Counted from the first letter of the stretch, positions 20,045-29,886 are shown. The stretch is 64,000 nt of DNA from JBARCX01 sp049794535 (GCA_049794535.1 JBARCX010000199.1:4438-68437), one strand, 5' to 3'. Numbers and translations are program-made. Notes: generated by a model from the sequence alone, not told the origin.

Positions 20045-22966
20045 TTACTTGGTATTGCTGAACTTGTAGGTCGCTTCGAGGAAGAAGCCACGACCGTTGA
20101 CGTCATAGTTCAACGCGTTGAACGGCTGGCCTTCCGTACCCGGATAACTACGGTCGAGCGGCGGCATCTTGTTGAAGACGTTGTTGATTTCCAACGAGAG
20201 CGCCAGGTTCTTGATTGGGCTATAGCTGACGCTAAGGTTGTAGCGAATCCACGGGCCCAGCTTGCCCGTACCCGGTGCGTAGTAGTTGTTGGCGACGGTA
20301 GCCAGATAGTTCGGCGAAGAGCCATCACGAAGACCGTAGACCGTCACACCCCAAGCTTGCGTCGGTGAGAGCCAACCGACCGAACCATCGACCCTGCTCT
20401 TGAACTCCGTGCTGTAGTACGGTTCGCGGAGCAAATTGATGAAGGGATCGCCTGGCAGTAGCTGCTGAGTGTGCTTCAGGATGTCACTCCAGGACGACGC
20501 CACCTTGATGGTGCCGTAGTCACCGATACCGTGGGTGTAGTCCACCTGGGTCAGAACGGAGTTCAGATTCTCACGCGCTACGTTGACCTTCGGTGTGAGG
20601 ATCTCGGTAATCGGGGCCAGCAGGCCTGGCGCCAACGGAGTGCCCGAACGAATCACCTGAGCCAATGCGGCCTGGCAGCTCGGCGAGTTGATATCGAAGA
20701 TGCCCAAACGGCAGTTCGCTTCGGTCTGGGCGAGGAAGTCGGAACTCTGCACCTCAACTTCGTTAGCGATGTTGTAGTGGTAGAAATCCGACTTCAAGCT
20801 GAAGCCTTCGAACGGTGATATCACGAAGCCGTAGCTAAACACCTTGGCGGTGATCGGCTGCAGCTTTGTGTTACCCGACTGTTGGCCAAAGAACTGTTCG
20901 CCGCTCAGCTGTCCCGGGCAGTTGGCAATATTGCCACCGGTGTAGCCGAGCTTTGCGCAGTTGTAATAATCGACCACGCTGCTGTAGTAGCCGCTCGGAC
21001 CCTGAAACTCATCGGGCAATGTCGGAGCCTTGAAAGCCGTGCCGTACGAACCACGCAGCAACAGAATGTCGCTAAACGGACGGAATTCGAAACCGAGATT
21101 GTAGGTCGGATGGCTCACGGTGCCGTTAGCGACGTTATAACTGTCGTAACGGCCGGACGCGTCCAGCGTTAGCATCGAGAACAGAGGTGCGTTGAACTCG
21201 AGCGTGCCTGCATAGCGCGAGCGGTGGCCTGCGCCTGATACGTCGGTAAAGTCGTAGGTATCGCCGTCGAGCGTGCGTGGGTCAGGGGAATAGTTCCAGC
21301 CTTGGTTACCGCCCTCGAACACCGCTGCCATGCCGGCGTCGCCACCGGGTAGAGAGAATAGTGACGCATCGGTGACCTGACCGCGGAGCATGTTGTCCCA
21401 GGTCTTGGCGTACGTCTCGGTGTAGCCAGTAAATCCGCGGAACGCTGCATTCGAAACAGGTGTGTAGAAAGCTGAGTAGTTCGGCTCGTAGGTGTTAACG
21501 CCTTGACCATTCGGGTCGGGTCCCAAGCTCGGACCAAGTATGTTGTCGAAATAATTATTGATCTGGGTGGTCCAGCGCTGGAAGGTGCGCTCCTGTAGGT
21601 GATCTTCGGAATGGTTGAAGGTCAGGTCATAGTCCCAGTTCGATTGACCGAAGCTACCCTTCACGCCGAGTGCCAGCATGAACGAGTTTTCGACGTTGTT
21701 ATTCATAATGTTCTGGTAACCGCCAGCCTCTTCCGGGCTAAACGCATGCTGCGCAAGCACGTAGTCACCCGCACCCCCGTTGAGGCGAGGATCGTAGTAA
21801 ATGGGGCTATCCCAGAACAGGAACTGGGATCCTGACGAGTATTTTTGTTGATCGTAGTTGTAGAGGAAGTTGCCGTAAAACTGCACATCTTCGTTCAGAT
21901 CATACGTGGCATGAGTGTAAATGTTCGCCGAATTTTCCTTGTTGGTTTCGGTGACATAACCCGCACTGTTTTGCGAACCGCAATATTGGCCGTGATTCGC
22001 GCGCGTCTGAAGCTGCTCGGTACCGTTGTACTCACCAGTAACGGCTCCGCATCCGATACCCGGATTCAACACGTTCGGGCTGTAGTACGCGTTCTCCAAT
22101 TGTGTTTCGCTTAGCACCAGGTAGTCGCGCGACGCTGTGGCGGGCGTGGTGCCCTGCGTGAAGTAGTGACTGGTCAAGCTGCGATCAAAGCCCCAGATCG
22201 GTTCAATACTCTCGACCTGGATGCCCGCAATAACGTTGAGCTTGCCGAAGGTGAAACCATCGGCCGCGTAGACGCGCCGATCGGCACCGCCGCCGCCCGT
22301 GCGCCAGCCCAAGCGCGCATCGACGACAGGAGCATCAATGGTTTTCTTCAGCACGATGTTGATAACGCCCGCGATGGCATCCGAACCATAAAGCGATGAT
22401 TGACCGCCCGGCAGAATATCGATGTGATCGACCATCTCGATCGGAATGCTGGTCAGGCTATTGAACGCTTCGCTGCCGTTATATAGCGCAGGGAAATCAC
22501 CCATCGGCAGGCCATCGATCAGGTACTTGGTGTAGCTGGGATCGAGGCCAAAGAAGCTGAGTGTTTTCGCACTCTGGGTGAAACCACCCGAGTTATTCGA
22601 GCCCTGCACGCTGCCGGTTGCAAATGTACCCGCCTGGAGCGCATCGGCAACGGTGGAAAAGCCGCGATCCTTCAGCTGCTGAGCCGTGATCGTGATCACC
22701 GGCTTGCTCGTTTCAACCTGCACCTGCGGAATTAGCGAACCGGTCACCATGACCGCTGAGAGTTTCTTGGCTTTGTCAGCTGTTGCGCTGGTGGATTGAT
22801 CAGAACTTGTCGACTGTGTGGTGTCCTGCGACGGGTTCTGTGGGGCAGTTCCTTGTGTCGATGAGCCCTGACTGGACACAGTCGGAGTGGTATCGGCATT
22901 GACGTTGGCAACAAATACGAGTGATAGCGCAGCCAGAACGGCCGTGGCGATTGGTTTTTTCAGCAT
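20045..22966 (-). CDS. TonB-dependent outer-membrane receptor (paralog A)
   Basis: Predicted 973-residue precursor. The ATG at 22966 follows GGGAG by six bases and gives the signal peptide MLKKPIATAVLAALSLVFVANVNA. A Ser/Thr/Gln-rich linker precedes a TonB-box-like KKLSAVMVTGSLI and a plug domain ending QSSLYGSDAIAGVINIVLKK. The barrel ends NGRGFFLEATYKFSNTK. The N-terminus, linker and order of motifs closely match the next receptor downstream in coordinates, so the two are duplicates. The substrate is unknown. It ends at a bidirectional terminator. Confidence 0.93.
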   Translation of the reverse strand: MLKKPIATAVLAALSLVFVANVNADTTPTVSSQGSSTQGTAPQNPSQDTTQSTSSDQSTSATADKAKKLSAVMVTGSLIPQVQVETSKPVITITAQQLKDRGFSTVADALQAGTFATGSVQGSNNSGGFTQSAKTLSFFGLDPSYTKYLIDGLPMGDFPALYNGSEAFNSLTSIPIEMVDHIDILPGGQSSLYGSDAIAGVINIVLKKTIDAPVVDARLGWRTGGGGADRRVYAADGFTFGKLNVIAGIQVESIEPIWGFDRSLTSHYFTQGTTPATASRDYLVLSETQLENAYYSPNVLNPGIGCGAVTGEYNGTEQLQTRANHGQYCGSQNSAGYVTETNKENSANIYTHATYDLNEDVQFYGNFLYNYDQQKYSSGSQFLFWDSPIYYDPRLNGGAGDYVLAQHAFSPEEAGGYQNIMNNNVENSFMLALGVKGSFGQSNWDYDLTFNHSEDHLQERTFQRWTTQINNYFDNILGPSLGPDPNGQGVNTYEPNYSAFYTPVSNAAFRGFTGYTETYAKTWDNMLRGQVTDASLFSLPGGDAGMAAVFEGGNQGWNYSPDPRTLDGDTYDFTDVSGAGHRSRYAGTLEFNAPLFSMLTLDASGRYDSYNVANGTVSHPTYNLGFEFRPFSDILLLRGSYGTAFKAPTLPDEFQGPSGYYSSVVDYYNCAKLGYTGGNIANCPGQLSGEQFFGQQSGNTKLQPITAKVFSYGFVISPFEGFSLKSDFYHYNIANEVEVQSSDFLAQTEANCRLGIFDINSPSCQAALAQVIRSGTPLAPGLLAPITEILTPKVNVARENLNSVLTQVDYTHGIGDYGTIKVASSWSDILKHTQQLLPGDPFINLLREPYYSTEFKSRVDGSVGWLSPTQAWGVTVYGLRDGSSPNYLATVANNYYAPGTGKLGPWIRYNLSVSYSPIKNLALSLEINNVFNKMPPLDRSYPGTEGQPFNALNYDVNGRGFFLEATYKFSNTK

Positions 22967-23150
22967 GAGAGGCTCCCTCGGCCTGATTCGTAGCAAATTG
23001 TTTTAACAACTTATTTTGGTAAGGGGAGCCTGGAATTCGGCACAAAAACCCCTGATCCACCGCCCAGGACGGTAGATAGGAAGGTCGATTTGGTACTCCC
23101 CTGCCCTCGCAGACCTGACTTTTTTCTCAAAACGTCAGGTTTAATTAAAT

Positions 23151-23192
23151 CTATATTTACTAAAGATGAAACTTTTGTGCAAATGACTTTCG
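23151..23192 (-). promoter_or_regulatory. Promoter block of receptor A, shared with receptor B
   Basis: The 42-bp block is identical at 41 positions to 26656-26697. On the minus strand it holds TTGCAC (23182-23177), a 17-nt spacer and TAAATA (23159-23154), a sigma-70-like promoter. Transcription from here would leave a leader of about 180 nt before the ATG at 22966, containing short words also shared with receptor B (AAGGGGAGCC and AGGGGA.TACCA on one or the other strand). Confidence 0.65.
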
Positions 23193-23535
23193 TGAGGTAT
23201 TAATCGAAAAATATTGCTTATTCGCAAGATAAGCTCTGGTGGCATAGCTATATCTTGCGGCTCGTTCCCGCAAGTGGCTGTAGCAAATTAATTATTTAAA
23301 CAAATGGGGAAATGGTATGTGCACTGATATCGCATTAAATTGCGATTCAATGACTTCAAAATGTTGCTCTTGGGGATGTGCGCCCACTGCGAAAGGGGAC
23401 GAGTGAGACCTGGCTGTTTGACGCCAACATCTTCGTCGCAGCAGTGCATGGGGCCATACGTCGCACAGCACAATGCTCGACGTCGGCATGCACGCTTCGC
23501 TTCGGCGCGCGCAAATCAATAGGCCATAAAAAAAA
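23193..23535. other. Intergenic region between the two receptor genes
   Basis: AT-rich, without a sizable gene. It contains a short cysteine-rich ORF on the plus strand (23317-23406, listed separately) and a small hairpin TTGCGG...CCGCAA near 23254-23273. I see no other structure. Confidence 0.45.
23317..23406 (+). CDS. Possible 29-residue cysteine-rich peptide
   Basis: This short ORF has GGGGA six bases before its ATG. The peptide has five cysteines, at residues 2, 9, 16, 17 and 21, around KCCSWGCAPT. It lies on the strand opposite to both receptors. No homolog is recognised, and no modification or export gene is nearby. Cysteine spacing and the ribosome site are the only positive signs; a chance ORF is just as plausible. 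Confidence 0.2.
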   Translation: MCTDIALNCDSMTSKCCSWGCAPTAKGDE

Positions 23536-23555
23536 CCGGGCCCTTATGGGCCCGG
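23536..23555 (-). terminator. Intrinsic terminator of receptor B
   Basis: CCGGGCCC (23536-23543) pairs with GGGCCCGG (23548-23555) around TTAT. On the minus strand it is followed by a run of eight T, 37 bp after the receptor stop codon. Confidence 0.9.
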
Positions 23556-23591
23556 TTTTGTCTTACAACACCGTCTTGCTATGGACTGCTA

Positions 23592-26477
23592 TCAGTTGGT
23601 CTTGCCGCCGAAGCGCAAGGTTGCCTGGAGCATGATTTCACGTCCGTAGATGTTGTAGTTGCCTACATTGAAGTACGGATAAGCCGTGTTGGTTGGGTCG
23701 TTCGGTGGCATCTTGTTGAACACGTTGTCGGCCAGCAGCGACAGGTCGAGGTTGGGTACCGGCGTGTAGGTCAGGCTGTAGTTGAAGGTGTTCCATGCAC
23801 CGACCTTGCCTGCGCCAGCGATGTTGTAGCCTTCCTCATAAGCCGTGTAGTTCGGCGACGGCCCATAGCGGTGCCAGAACACGGTGCTGCTCCATTGGTC
23901 ATGGAACGACCAGGTGATGGCGCCGGAGACGATGCTCTTGAACTCCTGGCTGTAGAGCGGGTTGGTCAACTGGTTGATCGGGGTTGTGCCCGGAACCAGT
24001 TGGTACGCATGCTTCAGCATGTCGTTGTAGTCAAGCTGCACATTGAACTGACCGATACGTGTTGTCGGGAACGTGTACTTGGCCTGCGCGGTGATCGAGT
24101 TGGTTTCCTCGTTGGCAAGGTTCACGAAGTACGTCTGGATGCCCGTGAGAGCGCCCGATGAATCGCGCTGAACTTGTCCCAAGGTCTGCTGGCATAGCGC
24201 TGAAGTCGCGCTCAGGCTACCGAGCAAGCATTGCGAGTCGATCTTAAGCAAGGTGGGAATGTCCTGCTGCACCACCTCGTTCGCAATCGAGATATGCAGG
24301 TAATCGACGCTGAGGCTCAGGTTCTCGATCGGGGCCCATACCGTACCCGCCGTCCAGCTCTTGGCTGTCGTCGGCTGCAATTGGGGATTGGACAGGGTCT
24401 TGCCTGTGACGTTGACCGAATAGGCTGGCGCGTTGCAATTGTTACTGTGTGCGAGGGCGCACTGGTAAGGATCCTGAACCGTTTCATAAAAACCGCTTGG
24501 CCCAAGGAACAGTGCGGCCATATCCGGGGCACGGAACGCCGTAGCGTAGTTGCCGCGGATCAGCCAGTTGTCGAACGGACGATATTCGACACCGAGCTTG
24601 TAAGTGAATCGGTGATTGGTGCCGCCATCGGTCTTGTAGTGGTCATAACGACCGGACAGATCGAAAGTGAGTTGCTTAAAGACCGGCAAATTCAACTCTG
24701 CAGCTGATGCCTGATGATCACGCGTGCCGCCGCCGGAGGTGGCCGTCTGCTGCCACACCTGGCCACTGCTGAGCAACGGATTGACGGGCTCATACCATGC
24801 CTCGTTACCGCCTTCGATCAAGCCGGCGAAACCGGCATCACCGCCCGGCAAAGTGAACAGGCTGTTGTTGCTGATGGTGGCGCGAGTGTTATTGAGCCAG
24901 GTATTCGATACACCGCTGATGTTCTGCGTGAAGCTGGAGAATGCCGCAGGCGAGATCGGTTGATACAGCGCGTTGTAGTTGACGTTGTAGATGTTGTAAC
25001 CGGTCGTCGGATCTTGGCCGAGCGATTTGCCACCCAGAACGTTGTTCACGAAATACGCATCCATCGGAGCGGCCATGCGCGAAGGGGTGCTGGTCGTGGT
25101 TTTATCACCGGAGCGCAGATAGTAGATATCCCAGTCCCAGTTCGAACCACCAAACTGGCCATTGGCGCCGAAGTCGACCTGATACATCAGGTCATCCTGG
25201 CGTTCAAGCTGGCTGGTATAGCCGCCGGGCATTTCTTCCGGTGCGAAAATATGTTGTGGAGTCACCACGTGGCCGGTGTTGGAATCCACGATGAAGCTGC
25301 CCTGGTCGGCCGTGTTCCAGAAGTTGAACCCCGAGCCCGAGGTGAATTTCTGCTGCTGCCAGTCCAGCAGCACATCGCTGTACAGGCGCACGTTATCGCT
25401 CAGGTCGTACTTCAGCTTCAGCATGCCATCGTAGCTGCGCGACTGATTGATAAACGTCGTGTAGCCATCCACATTGGGCGAGCCGCAGAACTGACCTGGC
25501 GGGCTCGGTGGAGTGGCATTAGCGAGGTAAGTACTGCCCCTGAACAGGCCGCCGATAGCGGCGCAATTGGCTGACGTGGGATTGATGTTGCCTTGCAGTA
25601 GGGTGTTGAAGTTAGCGGGTGTACCGTAATCCAGAACACCTGTAACGAATTCGGCGCCATTCAGGCCGTTCGGGTTGCCAGAGGAGCCGTTAGTCAGCGA
25701 ACGCTGATAACCCCATAGTGGCGAGGAATTGTCGAATTCCATGGCGGCCAGCACGCTGAGCTTGCCGAAGTCGTGACCGTAACCTGCGGTAATGCGCTGG
25801 TTTGCACCGCCACCGCCGTCATAATTACCCGTGCGTACCGAGACCTCGCCGCCATCCATGTGCTGCTTGGTGACGATGTTGACTACGCCAGCAATCGCGC
25901 TGGAGCCGTAGATCGAGGAGCCACCGCCGGGCATCACGTCGATATGATCGATCAGCGAGACCGGGATGTTCGAGATGTTGTTGAAGTTGCTCTGGCCGTT
26001 GTACAGCTGGCCGAAGTTGGTGATCGGCTTGCCATCGATCAACAGCAAGGTGAATTCAGGGCTGAGGCCATAAAGGCTGACCGTCTGTGCGCCCTGGGTG
26101 AAGCCGCCACTCTGCTGCGGTCCCTGCACCGAGCCGGTGGCCTGCACCGCGCTCTGCAGTACTTCAGTCACGCTGTTGAAGCCGCGCGCCTTAATGTCAG
26201 CAGCGGTAATCGTGTAGGTAGGCGTAGCGGTCTGGATTTGCGCGTTGTTGATCAGCGAGCCGCTGACGACAACGGTACTGAGCTTCTTGGCTTTCGCGTC
26301 TTCGGAGCTAGTGGCTTGGCTGCTGTCCTGCGACTGATCCGGGCCTTGGCTGGAGGAAGTCTGGTCAGAGGGGCTCTGAATGGATGCATCCGGAAATACG
26401 GTAGCGGCTTGTGTGCTGGCGATGAAGCCAAACGACAAAGCAGCCAGGACGGCTGCAGCAATAGGTGTCTTGAGCAT
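23592..26477 (-). CDS. TonB-dependent outer-membrane receptor (paralog B)
   Basis: Predicted 961-residue precursor. The ATG 26477 (GGGGG a few bases upstream) opens the signal peptide MLKTPIAAAVLAALSFGFIASTQA, almost the same as in paralog A. The linker is rich in S/Q/D; the TonB-box-like KKLSTVVVSGSLI is followed by a plug with GGGSSIYGSSAIAGVVNIVTK. The barrel ends NIYGREIMLQATLRFGGKTN. The reading frame stays open upstream to 26687, but that part holds the promoter, so the longer start is rejected. Tandem duplication with paralog A is evident; the substrate is unknown. Confidence 0.93.
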   Translation of the reverse strand: MLKTPIAAAVLAALSFGFIASTQAATVFPDASIQSPSDQTSSSQGPDQSQDSSQATSSEDAKAKKLSTVVVSGSLINNAQIQTATPTYTITAADIKARGFNSVTEVLQSAVQATGSVQGPQQSGGFTQGAQTVSLYGLSPEFTLLLIDGKPITNFGQLYNGQSNFNNISNIPVSLIDHIDVMPGGGSSIYGSSAIAGVVNIVTKQHMDGGEVSVRTGNYDGGGGANQRITAGYGHDFGKLSVLAAMEFDNSSPLWGYQRSLTNGSSGNPNGLNGAEFVTGVLDYGTPANFNTLLQGNINPTSANCAAIGGLFRGSTYLANATPPSPPGQFCGSPNVDGYTTFINQSRSYDGMLKLKYDLSDNVRLYSDVLLDWQQQKFTSGSGFNFWNTADQGSFIVDSNTGHVVTPQHIFAPEEMPGGYTSQLERQDDLMYQVDFGANGQFGGSNWDWDIYYLRSGDKTTTSTPSRMAAPMDAYFVNNVLGGKSLGQDPTTGYNIYNVNYNALYQPISPAAFSSFTQNISGVSNTWLNNTRATISNNSLFTLPGGDAGFAGLIEGGNEAWYEPVNPLLSSGQVWQQTATSGGGTRDHQASAAELNLPVFKQLTFDLSGRYDHYKTDGGTNHRFTYKLGVEYRPFDNWLIRGNYATAFRAPDMAALFLGPSGFYETVQDPYQCALAHSNNCNAPAYSVNVTGKTLSNPQLQPTTAKSWTAGTVWAPIENLSLSVDYLHISIANEVVQQDIPTLLKIDSQCLLGSLSATSALCQQTLGQVQRDSSGALTGIQTYFVNLANEETNSITAQAKYTFPTTRIGQFNVQLDYNDMLKHAYQLVPGTTPINQLTNPLYSQEFKSIVSGAITWSFHDQWSSTVFWHRYGPSPNYTAYEEGYNIAGAGKVGAWNTFNYSLTYTPVPNLDLSLLADNVFNKMPPNDPTNTAYPYFNVGNYNIYGREIMLQATLRFGGKTN

Positions 26478-26655
26478 CGGAGGCCCCCTTGGCCTTTGTT
26501 CGAAAAGATGTTGCAAGGGGAGCCAATAACTGGACGCAAAAATACCCCAATCCGCCGTTCTGATAACGGCAGTGAATATATTGGGTCGAGCTGGTATTCC
26601 CCTACCGTTCGCGAATTGGTTGTCTCTTTTGAAAAACACCATATCCGCGTTAAAA

Positions 26656-26697
26656 CTATATTTACTCAAGATGAAACTTTTGTGCAAATGACTTTCG
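26656..26697 (-). promoter_or_regulatory. Promoter block of receptor B, shared with receptor A
   Basis: Matches 23151-23192 at 41 of 42 positions. On the minus strand TTGCAC (26687-26682) and TAAATA (26664-26659) are 17 nt apart. The start codon lies about 180 nt downstream, nearly the same distance as in paralog A. Confidence 0.65.
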
Positions 26698-27186
26698 GCA
26701 CATAATCAGCGAAAGTTATTGCTGCATGCAGATGCATAGCTTACTTGTGGCTTGCATATAACTTGCTTGTGGCTTGCTAGGCATTGTGTAAGCTTGGTTT
26801 TGCGCACGTAAGTCATTGAGCTAATGTTTTTCTTCCGTGTAATCCATTATGCGATCCATCATTAAGATTCGCATTTACTTTCGCCTCGTTAATTTCAAAG
26901 AATGCGTTAAGTAAAGGCACGATGACCGAGCTGATTTTTCCAGCATCAAGGCTGTTATGCGCTGCTGGCACGCGAGCCCAGTGGGGATTGGCGATCAGGA
27001 GCAGGCTCGAGAGGTCGGTGAGGCGAGATCGGAGTCAGTGCGGCACGCACTAAGATATCGAACGGCCTCTTGCGAGGCTGGCGCTCTGTATGTGTGTGCT
27101 GTGAAGAGCTTGCGCGCAGCTTCAAGTGCCGACGCCGGTGCAATGCACATCGACGTCCGCATAACTGGCCGCGTGTGGCTAGCGCC
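26698..27186. other. Intergenic region, no gene seen
   Basis: About 490 bp between receptor B and phaZ, AT-rich on its left half. The word CTTGTGGCTTGC occurs twice near 26743-26780. A 40-codon frame at 26932-27054 has no support. No RNA gene or terminator was recognised. Confidence 0.4.
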
Positions 27187-28440
27187 TCAGCTCTCGTCGC
27201 GATCGAATCGACGGATGAAGTCACGCACTTGCGGATAGACGACTTCACGCCAGCGACGGCCGCTGAAGATGCCGTAATGGCCGGCGTCCTTGATCACCTG
27301 GTGAGCGTGCTGTTCGGCCGGAATGCCGGTGCACAGGTCGTGCGCGGCTTCGGTTTGGCCGAGGCCGGAAATATCGTCCAGCTCACCTTCGATGGTGAGC
27401 AGGGCGCTATGTTTGATCGCCGCCGGATTCACTCGCTCGCCGGCGACATCCCATTCGCCGCGTGGTAGCAGGAACTGCTGGAACACCGTGCTGATCGTGT
27501 CGAGGTAGTACTCGGCCGGCATATCGAGCACGGCGTTGTATTCGTCGTAGAACTTGCGGTGTGCCTGTGCATCATCCAGATCGCCGCGCAGCAGGTCTTG
27601 ATAGAAGTCCCAGTGCGAATTGAGGTGGCGGCCGGGGTTCATCGCGACAAAGCCGGCATGCTGCAGAAAGCCGGGATACACCTCACGACCATGGCCCGGA
27701 TAATTCGGCGGCACGGTGTGGATCACATTGCCCTTGAACCAGGAAAGCGGCTGCTTGGTGGCAAGGTTGTTGACGTTGGTGGGGTTGCGTCGTGGATCGA
27801 TCGGGCCGCCCATCATGGTCAGGCTGCGCGGTGTGTCTTCGCCGCGTGCGGCCATCAGCGACACCGCCGCTAGTACGGGCACGGTGGGTTGGCAGACGGA
27901 GACGACGTGCAGCTGGCGAGCGCCAATGTGACGGATGAAGGCTTCGATATAGGCGATGTAATCGTTCAAGCCGAAGTTGCCCAGCTCGGCCGGCACCATG
28001 CGTGCATCGATCCAGTCGGTGATGTAGACCTTATGGTCGCGCAGCAGGGTGCGTACGGTGTCGCGCAGCAGTGTGGCGTGATGCCCGGACAGTGGTGCTA
28101 CCACCAGTACGACGGGGTCATTCTTCATCGCCTCGATGGTGGCCTGGTCGTCACTGAAGCGCTTGAAGCGCTTGAGCTGGCAGAACGGCTTTTCCAGGGC
28201 AACACGTTCGATGATGGCGATATCGTGGTCGTGAGCGACCGCCTGATGAATATCGAACTGAGGCTTCTCGTAGTCCTTGCCCAGTCGATGGATCAGCTCG
28301 TAACCCGCTGCCATGCGCTGCGCACCTGGCAGCTGCGCGAATGGGCTGCTCAGATCGCCGAACATCTTCGCTCCGGCGCCCGCGTAATGGCTCAGCGGGC
28401 CGAGGAAGGAACGTTGCCACTCATGGATTTGATAGAGCAT
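27187..28440 (-). CDS. phaZ: Intracellular polyhydroxyalkanoate depolymerase
   Basis: Predicted 417-residue cytoplasmic enzyme degrading native PHA/PHB granules. The lipase-box-like VSVCQPTV puts the nucleophile at C183, the same number as reported for the Ralstonia PhaZ1 catalytic cysteine. The N-terminal MLYQIHEWQRSFLGPL, the DWIDARMVP region and the C-terminal EGELDDISGLGQTEAAHDLC with DAGHYGIFSG (Asp and His) are typical. No phaC/phaB/phasin genes are in the window, so it stands apart from the synthesis genes. Confidence 0.95.
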   Translation of the reverse strand: MLYQIHEWQRSFLGPLSHYAGAGAKMFGDLSSPFAQLPGAQRMAAGYELIHRLGKDYEKPQFDIHQAVAHDHDIAIIERVALEKPFCQLKRFKRFSDDQATIEAMKNDPVVLVVAPLSGHHATLLRDTVRTLLRDHKVYITDWIDARMVPAELGNFGLNDYIAYIEAFIRHIGARQLHVVSVCQPTVPVLAAVSLMAARGEDTPRSLTMMGGPIDPRRNPTNVNNLATKQPLSWFKGNVIHTVPPNYPGHGREVYPGFLQHAGFVAMNPGRHLNSHWDFYQDLLRGDLDDAQAHRKFYDEYNAVLDMPAEYYLDTISTVFQQFLLPRGEWDVAGERVNPAAIKHSALLTIEGELDDISGLGQTEAAHDLCTGIPAEQHAHQVIKDAGHYGIFSGRRWREVVYPQVRDFIRRFDRDES

Positions 28441-28539
28441 GTCGGTACGACCGTGCTGCGTAAAGTGCGCATCTTAGCCCGTTTATGGCGCTCGTGCTGC
28501 GGTGCCGCAAAGTAATGCAGCACTAATACAATTAATTGG

Positions 28540-29289
28540 TTAGCGACGTTGACAGACCAGGAGCACCTCGTCGACACCCGCCGTATCGCCCAGCCCGGCA
28601 CGCCACTGCAAGGGCTTTTGGAAGTGCAGGCCGAGCGGCATGAACACCCGGTTGTACCACCACATCGCGCGTTCACGTTTGTGTGTGAGGTACCACTGGC
28701 CTAGATCCAGCAGGCGTGAGGATTTTGGCTGCATCCCATAGATGGCGCTACGTTCGATGTGATAACCGTGCTGTGCGAGTTTCGCTTCGATATGGGCGGG
28801 TTCGTAGCGGCGGCAGTGACCGACGAAATCGTCGAATGCCGTCCACGCCTCCGGGTGCAGCGGTACCGATAGCAATAGCGTGGAGTTAGGGGTGGCAACG
28901 CGCGCGAGCTCGGCCAGTGCGGCTTCGTCGTCGGCGACGTGCTCCAGGATGTCGAAGGCACAAACAAGGTCGAAGCTCGCTGGGGCGAAAGGCAGCGCGC
29001 CGATCAGGCCATTCAGCGCGGTAGCGCCTTGTGCGTGCAGGCGTTGCAATGCAGCGTGGCTGAGATCGACAAAGCAGGTGCCCGACAGGGGGAGGCGGGG
29101 GCGTAGGCCCGGCGCTACCTCCAAACGATGCGTTGTATTCGCTGCGAGCTCCTGGATGAGGGGCCAGGTATTGAAGCGTTCTGGCCCGACCAGCCAGGCC
29201 TTGGCCCATAGTGATTCGTAGAAATCGCGATTGACGCGGATTAACTCGGCGTCGCTATGCGGCTCAAGGGCGGGCGAGGGTTGAGTCAT
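28540..29289 (-). CDS. SAM-dependent class I methyltransferase
   Basis: Predicted 249-residue protein. The ATG 29289 is preferred to a TTG two codons upstream. Motif I is a variant (LEVAPGLRPRLPLSG), followed by FVDLSHAAL (motif II acid) and FDLVCAFDILEHVADDEAALAELARV (motif IV/post), the Methyltransf_11 arrangement. The C-terminal part has a hydrophobic helix (WYLTHKRERAMWWYNRVFMPLGL). The substrate is unknown; relatives act on lipids, quinones or sugars. It may be in one unit with phaZ, 99 bp away. Confidence 0.82.
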   Translation of the reverse strand: MTQPSPALEPHSDAELIRVNRDFYESLWAKAWLVGPERFNTWPLIQELAANTTHRLEVAPGLRPRLPLSGTCFVDLSHAALQRLHAQGATALNGLIGALPFAPASFDLVCAFDILEHVADDEAALAELARVATPNSTLLLSVPLHPEAWTAFDDFVGHCRRYEPAHIEAKLAQHGYHIERSAIYGMQPKSSRLLDLGQWYLTHKRERAMWWYNRVFMPLGLHFQKPLQWRAGLGDTAGVDEVLLVCQRR

Positions 29290-29353
29290 CTTCAACGAGT
29301 ATCCATCCAGGCGTCCTTAACATTGCGTAATGACCCAATACAGTGTGTGGCGC

Positions 29354-29842
29354 TCAATCGATTCTACGGATCTCAGTGCCGGCAGCCAGGTCGTGTACAG
29401 CGCGATGGCGCGGGTCGAATAGTGCTGGCGACAACCATAACGCCCAGCCGATCATCACGGCCCACAATGCACCATGTTGGCCGACGAAGGGTGCCAGTTC
29501 CAGCAGCACTAGTGGTACTGCGGCAACCAATAAGCGCACTAGTGCTTGTTGCAGTGTCAGGCGAGCACCGTCGCGCGCTGTGATGCGAATGCGCCAGGGG
29601 CGCATCCCTAGCGTTTGTCCGCCACGTAACCAAGAAGTTATGAAATAAGCTGCTACTACTAACCCCTGCACTGGCTGATACCACCAGGCGATGTGTATTT
29701 GTGCGCCGGTAGCGATCAGTTGCCCGTGCGTAGCCATCTGGCAAAGCAGGCCGACCACCATCACGATCGCCACCACGGCAAGTAGGTCGTAGACCATGGC
29801 AAGCAGGCGACGCCATAGCGGGCAATAGGTAGTTGCAGTCAT
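29354..29842 (-). CDS. RDD-family membrane protein
   Basis: Predicted 162-residue inner-membrane protein. The N-terminal WRRLLAMVYDLLAVVAIVMVVG carries the R...D pattern of RDD, followed by a middle hydrophobic stretch and the GQTLGMRPWRIRI segment, then two more membrane helices and the terminal DPRHRAVHDLAAGTEI motif, which is characteristic. ATG 29842 was chosen over an upstream frame with no ribosome site. It is divergent from xerD with about 44 bp between starts. In several bacteria it lies next to this recombinase gene. Confidence 0.85.
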   Translation of the reverse strand: MTATTYCPLWRRLLAMVYDLLAVVAIVMVVGLLCQMATHGQLIATGAQIHIAWWYQPVQGLVVAAYFITSWLRGGQTLGMRPWRIRITARDGARLTLQQALVRLLVAAVPLVLLELAPFVGQHGALWAVMIGWALWLSPALFDPRHRAVHDLAAGTEIRRID

Positions 29843-29886
29843 CGGTTCGCTTGCATGGTAGGCGCGCAATGGCCAGCATCGCGTGC

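Noticed and set aside
26932..27054. A 40-codon frame with AAAGG before ATG, upstream of phaZ
   Set aside because: Arg/Ser-rich without domain or conservation evidence; likely chance.
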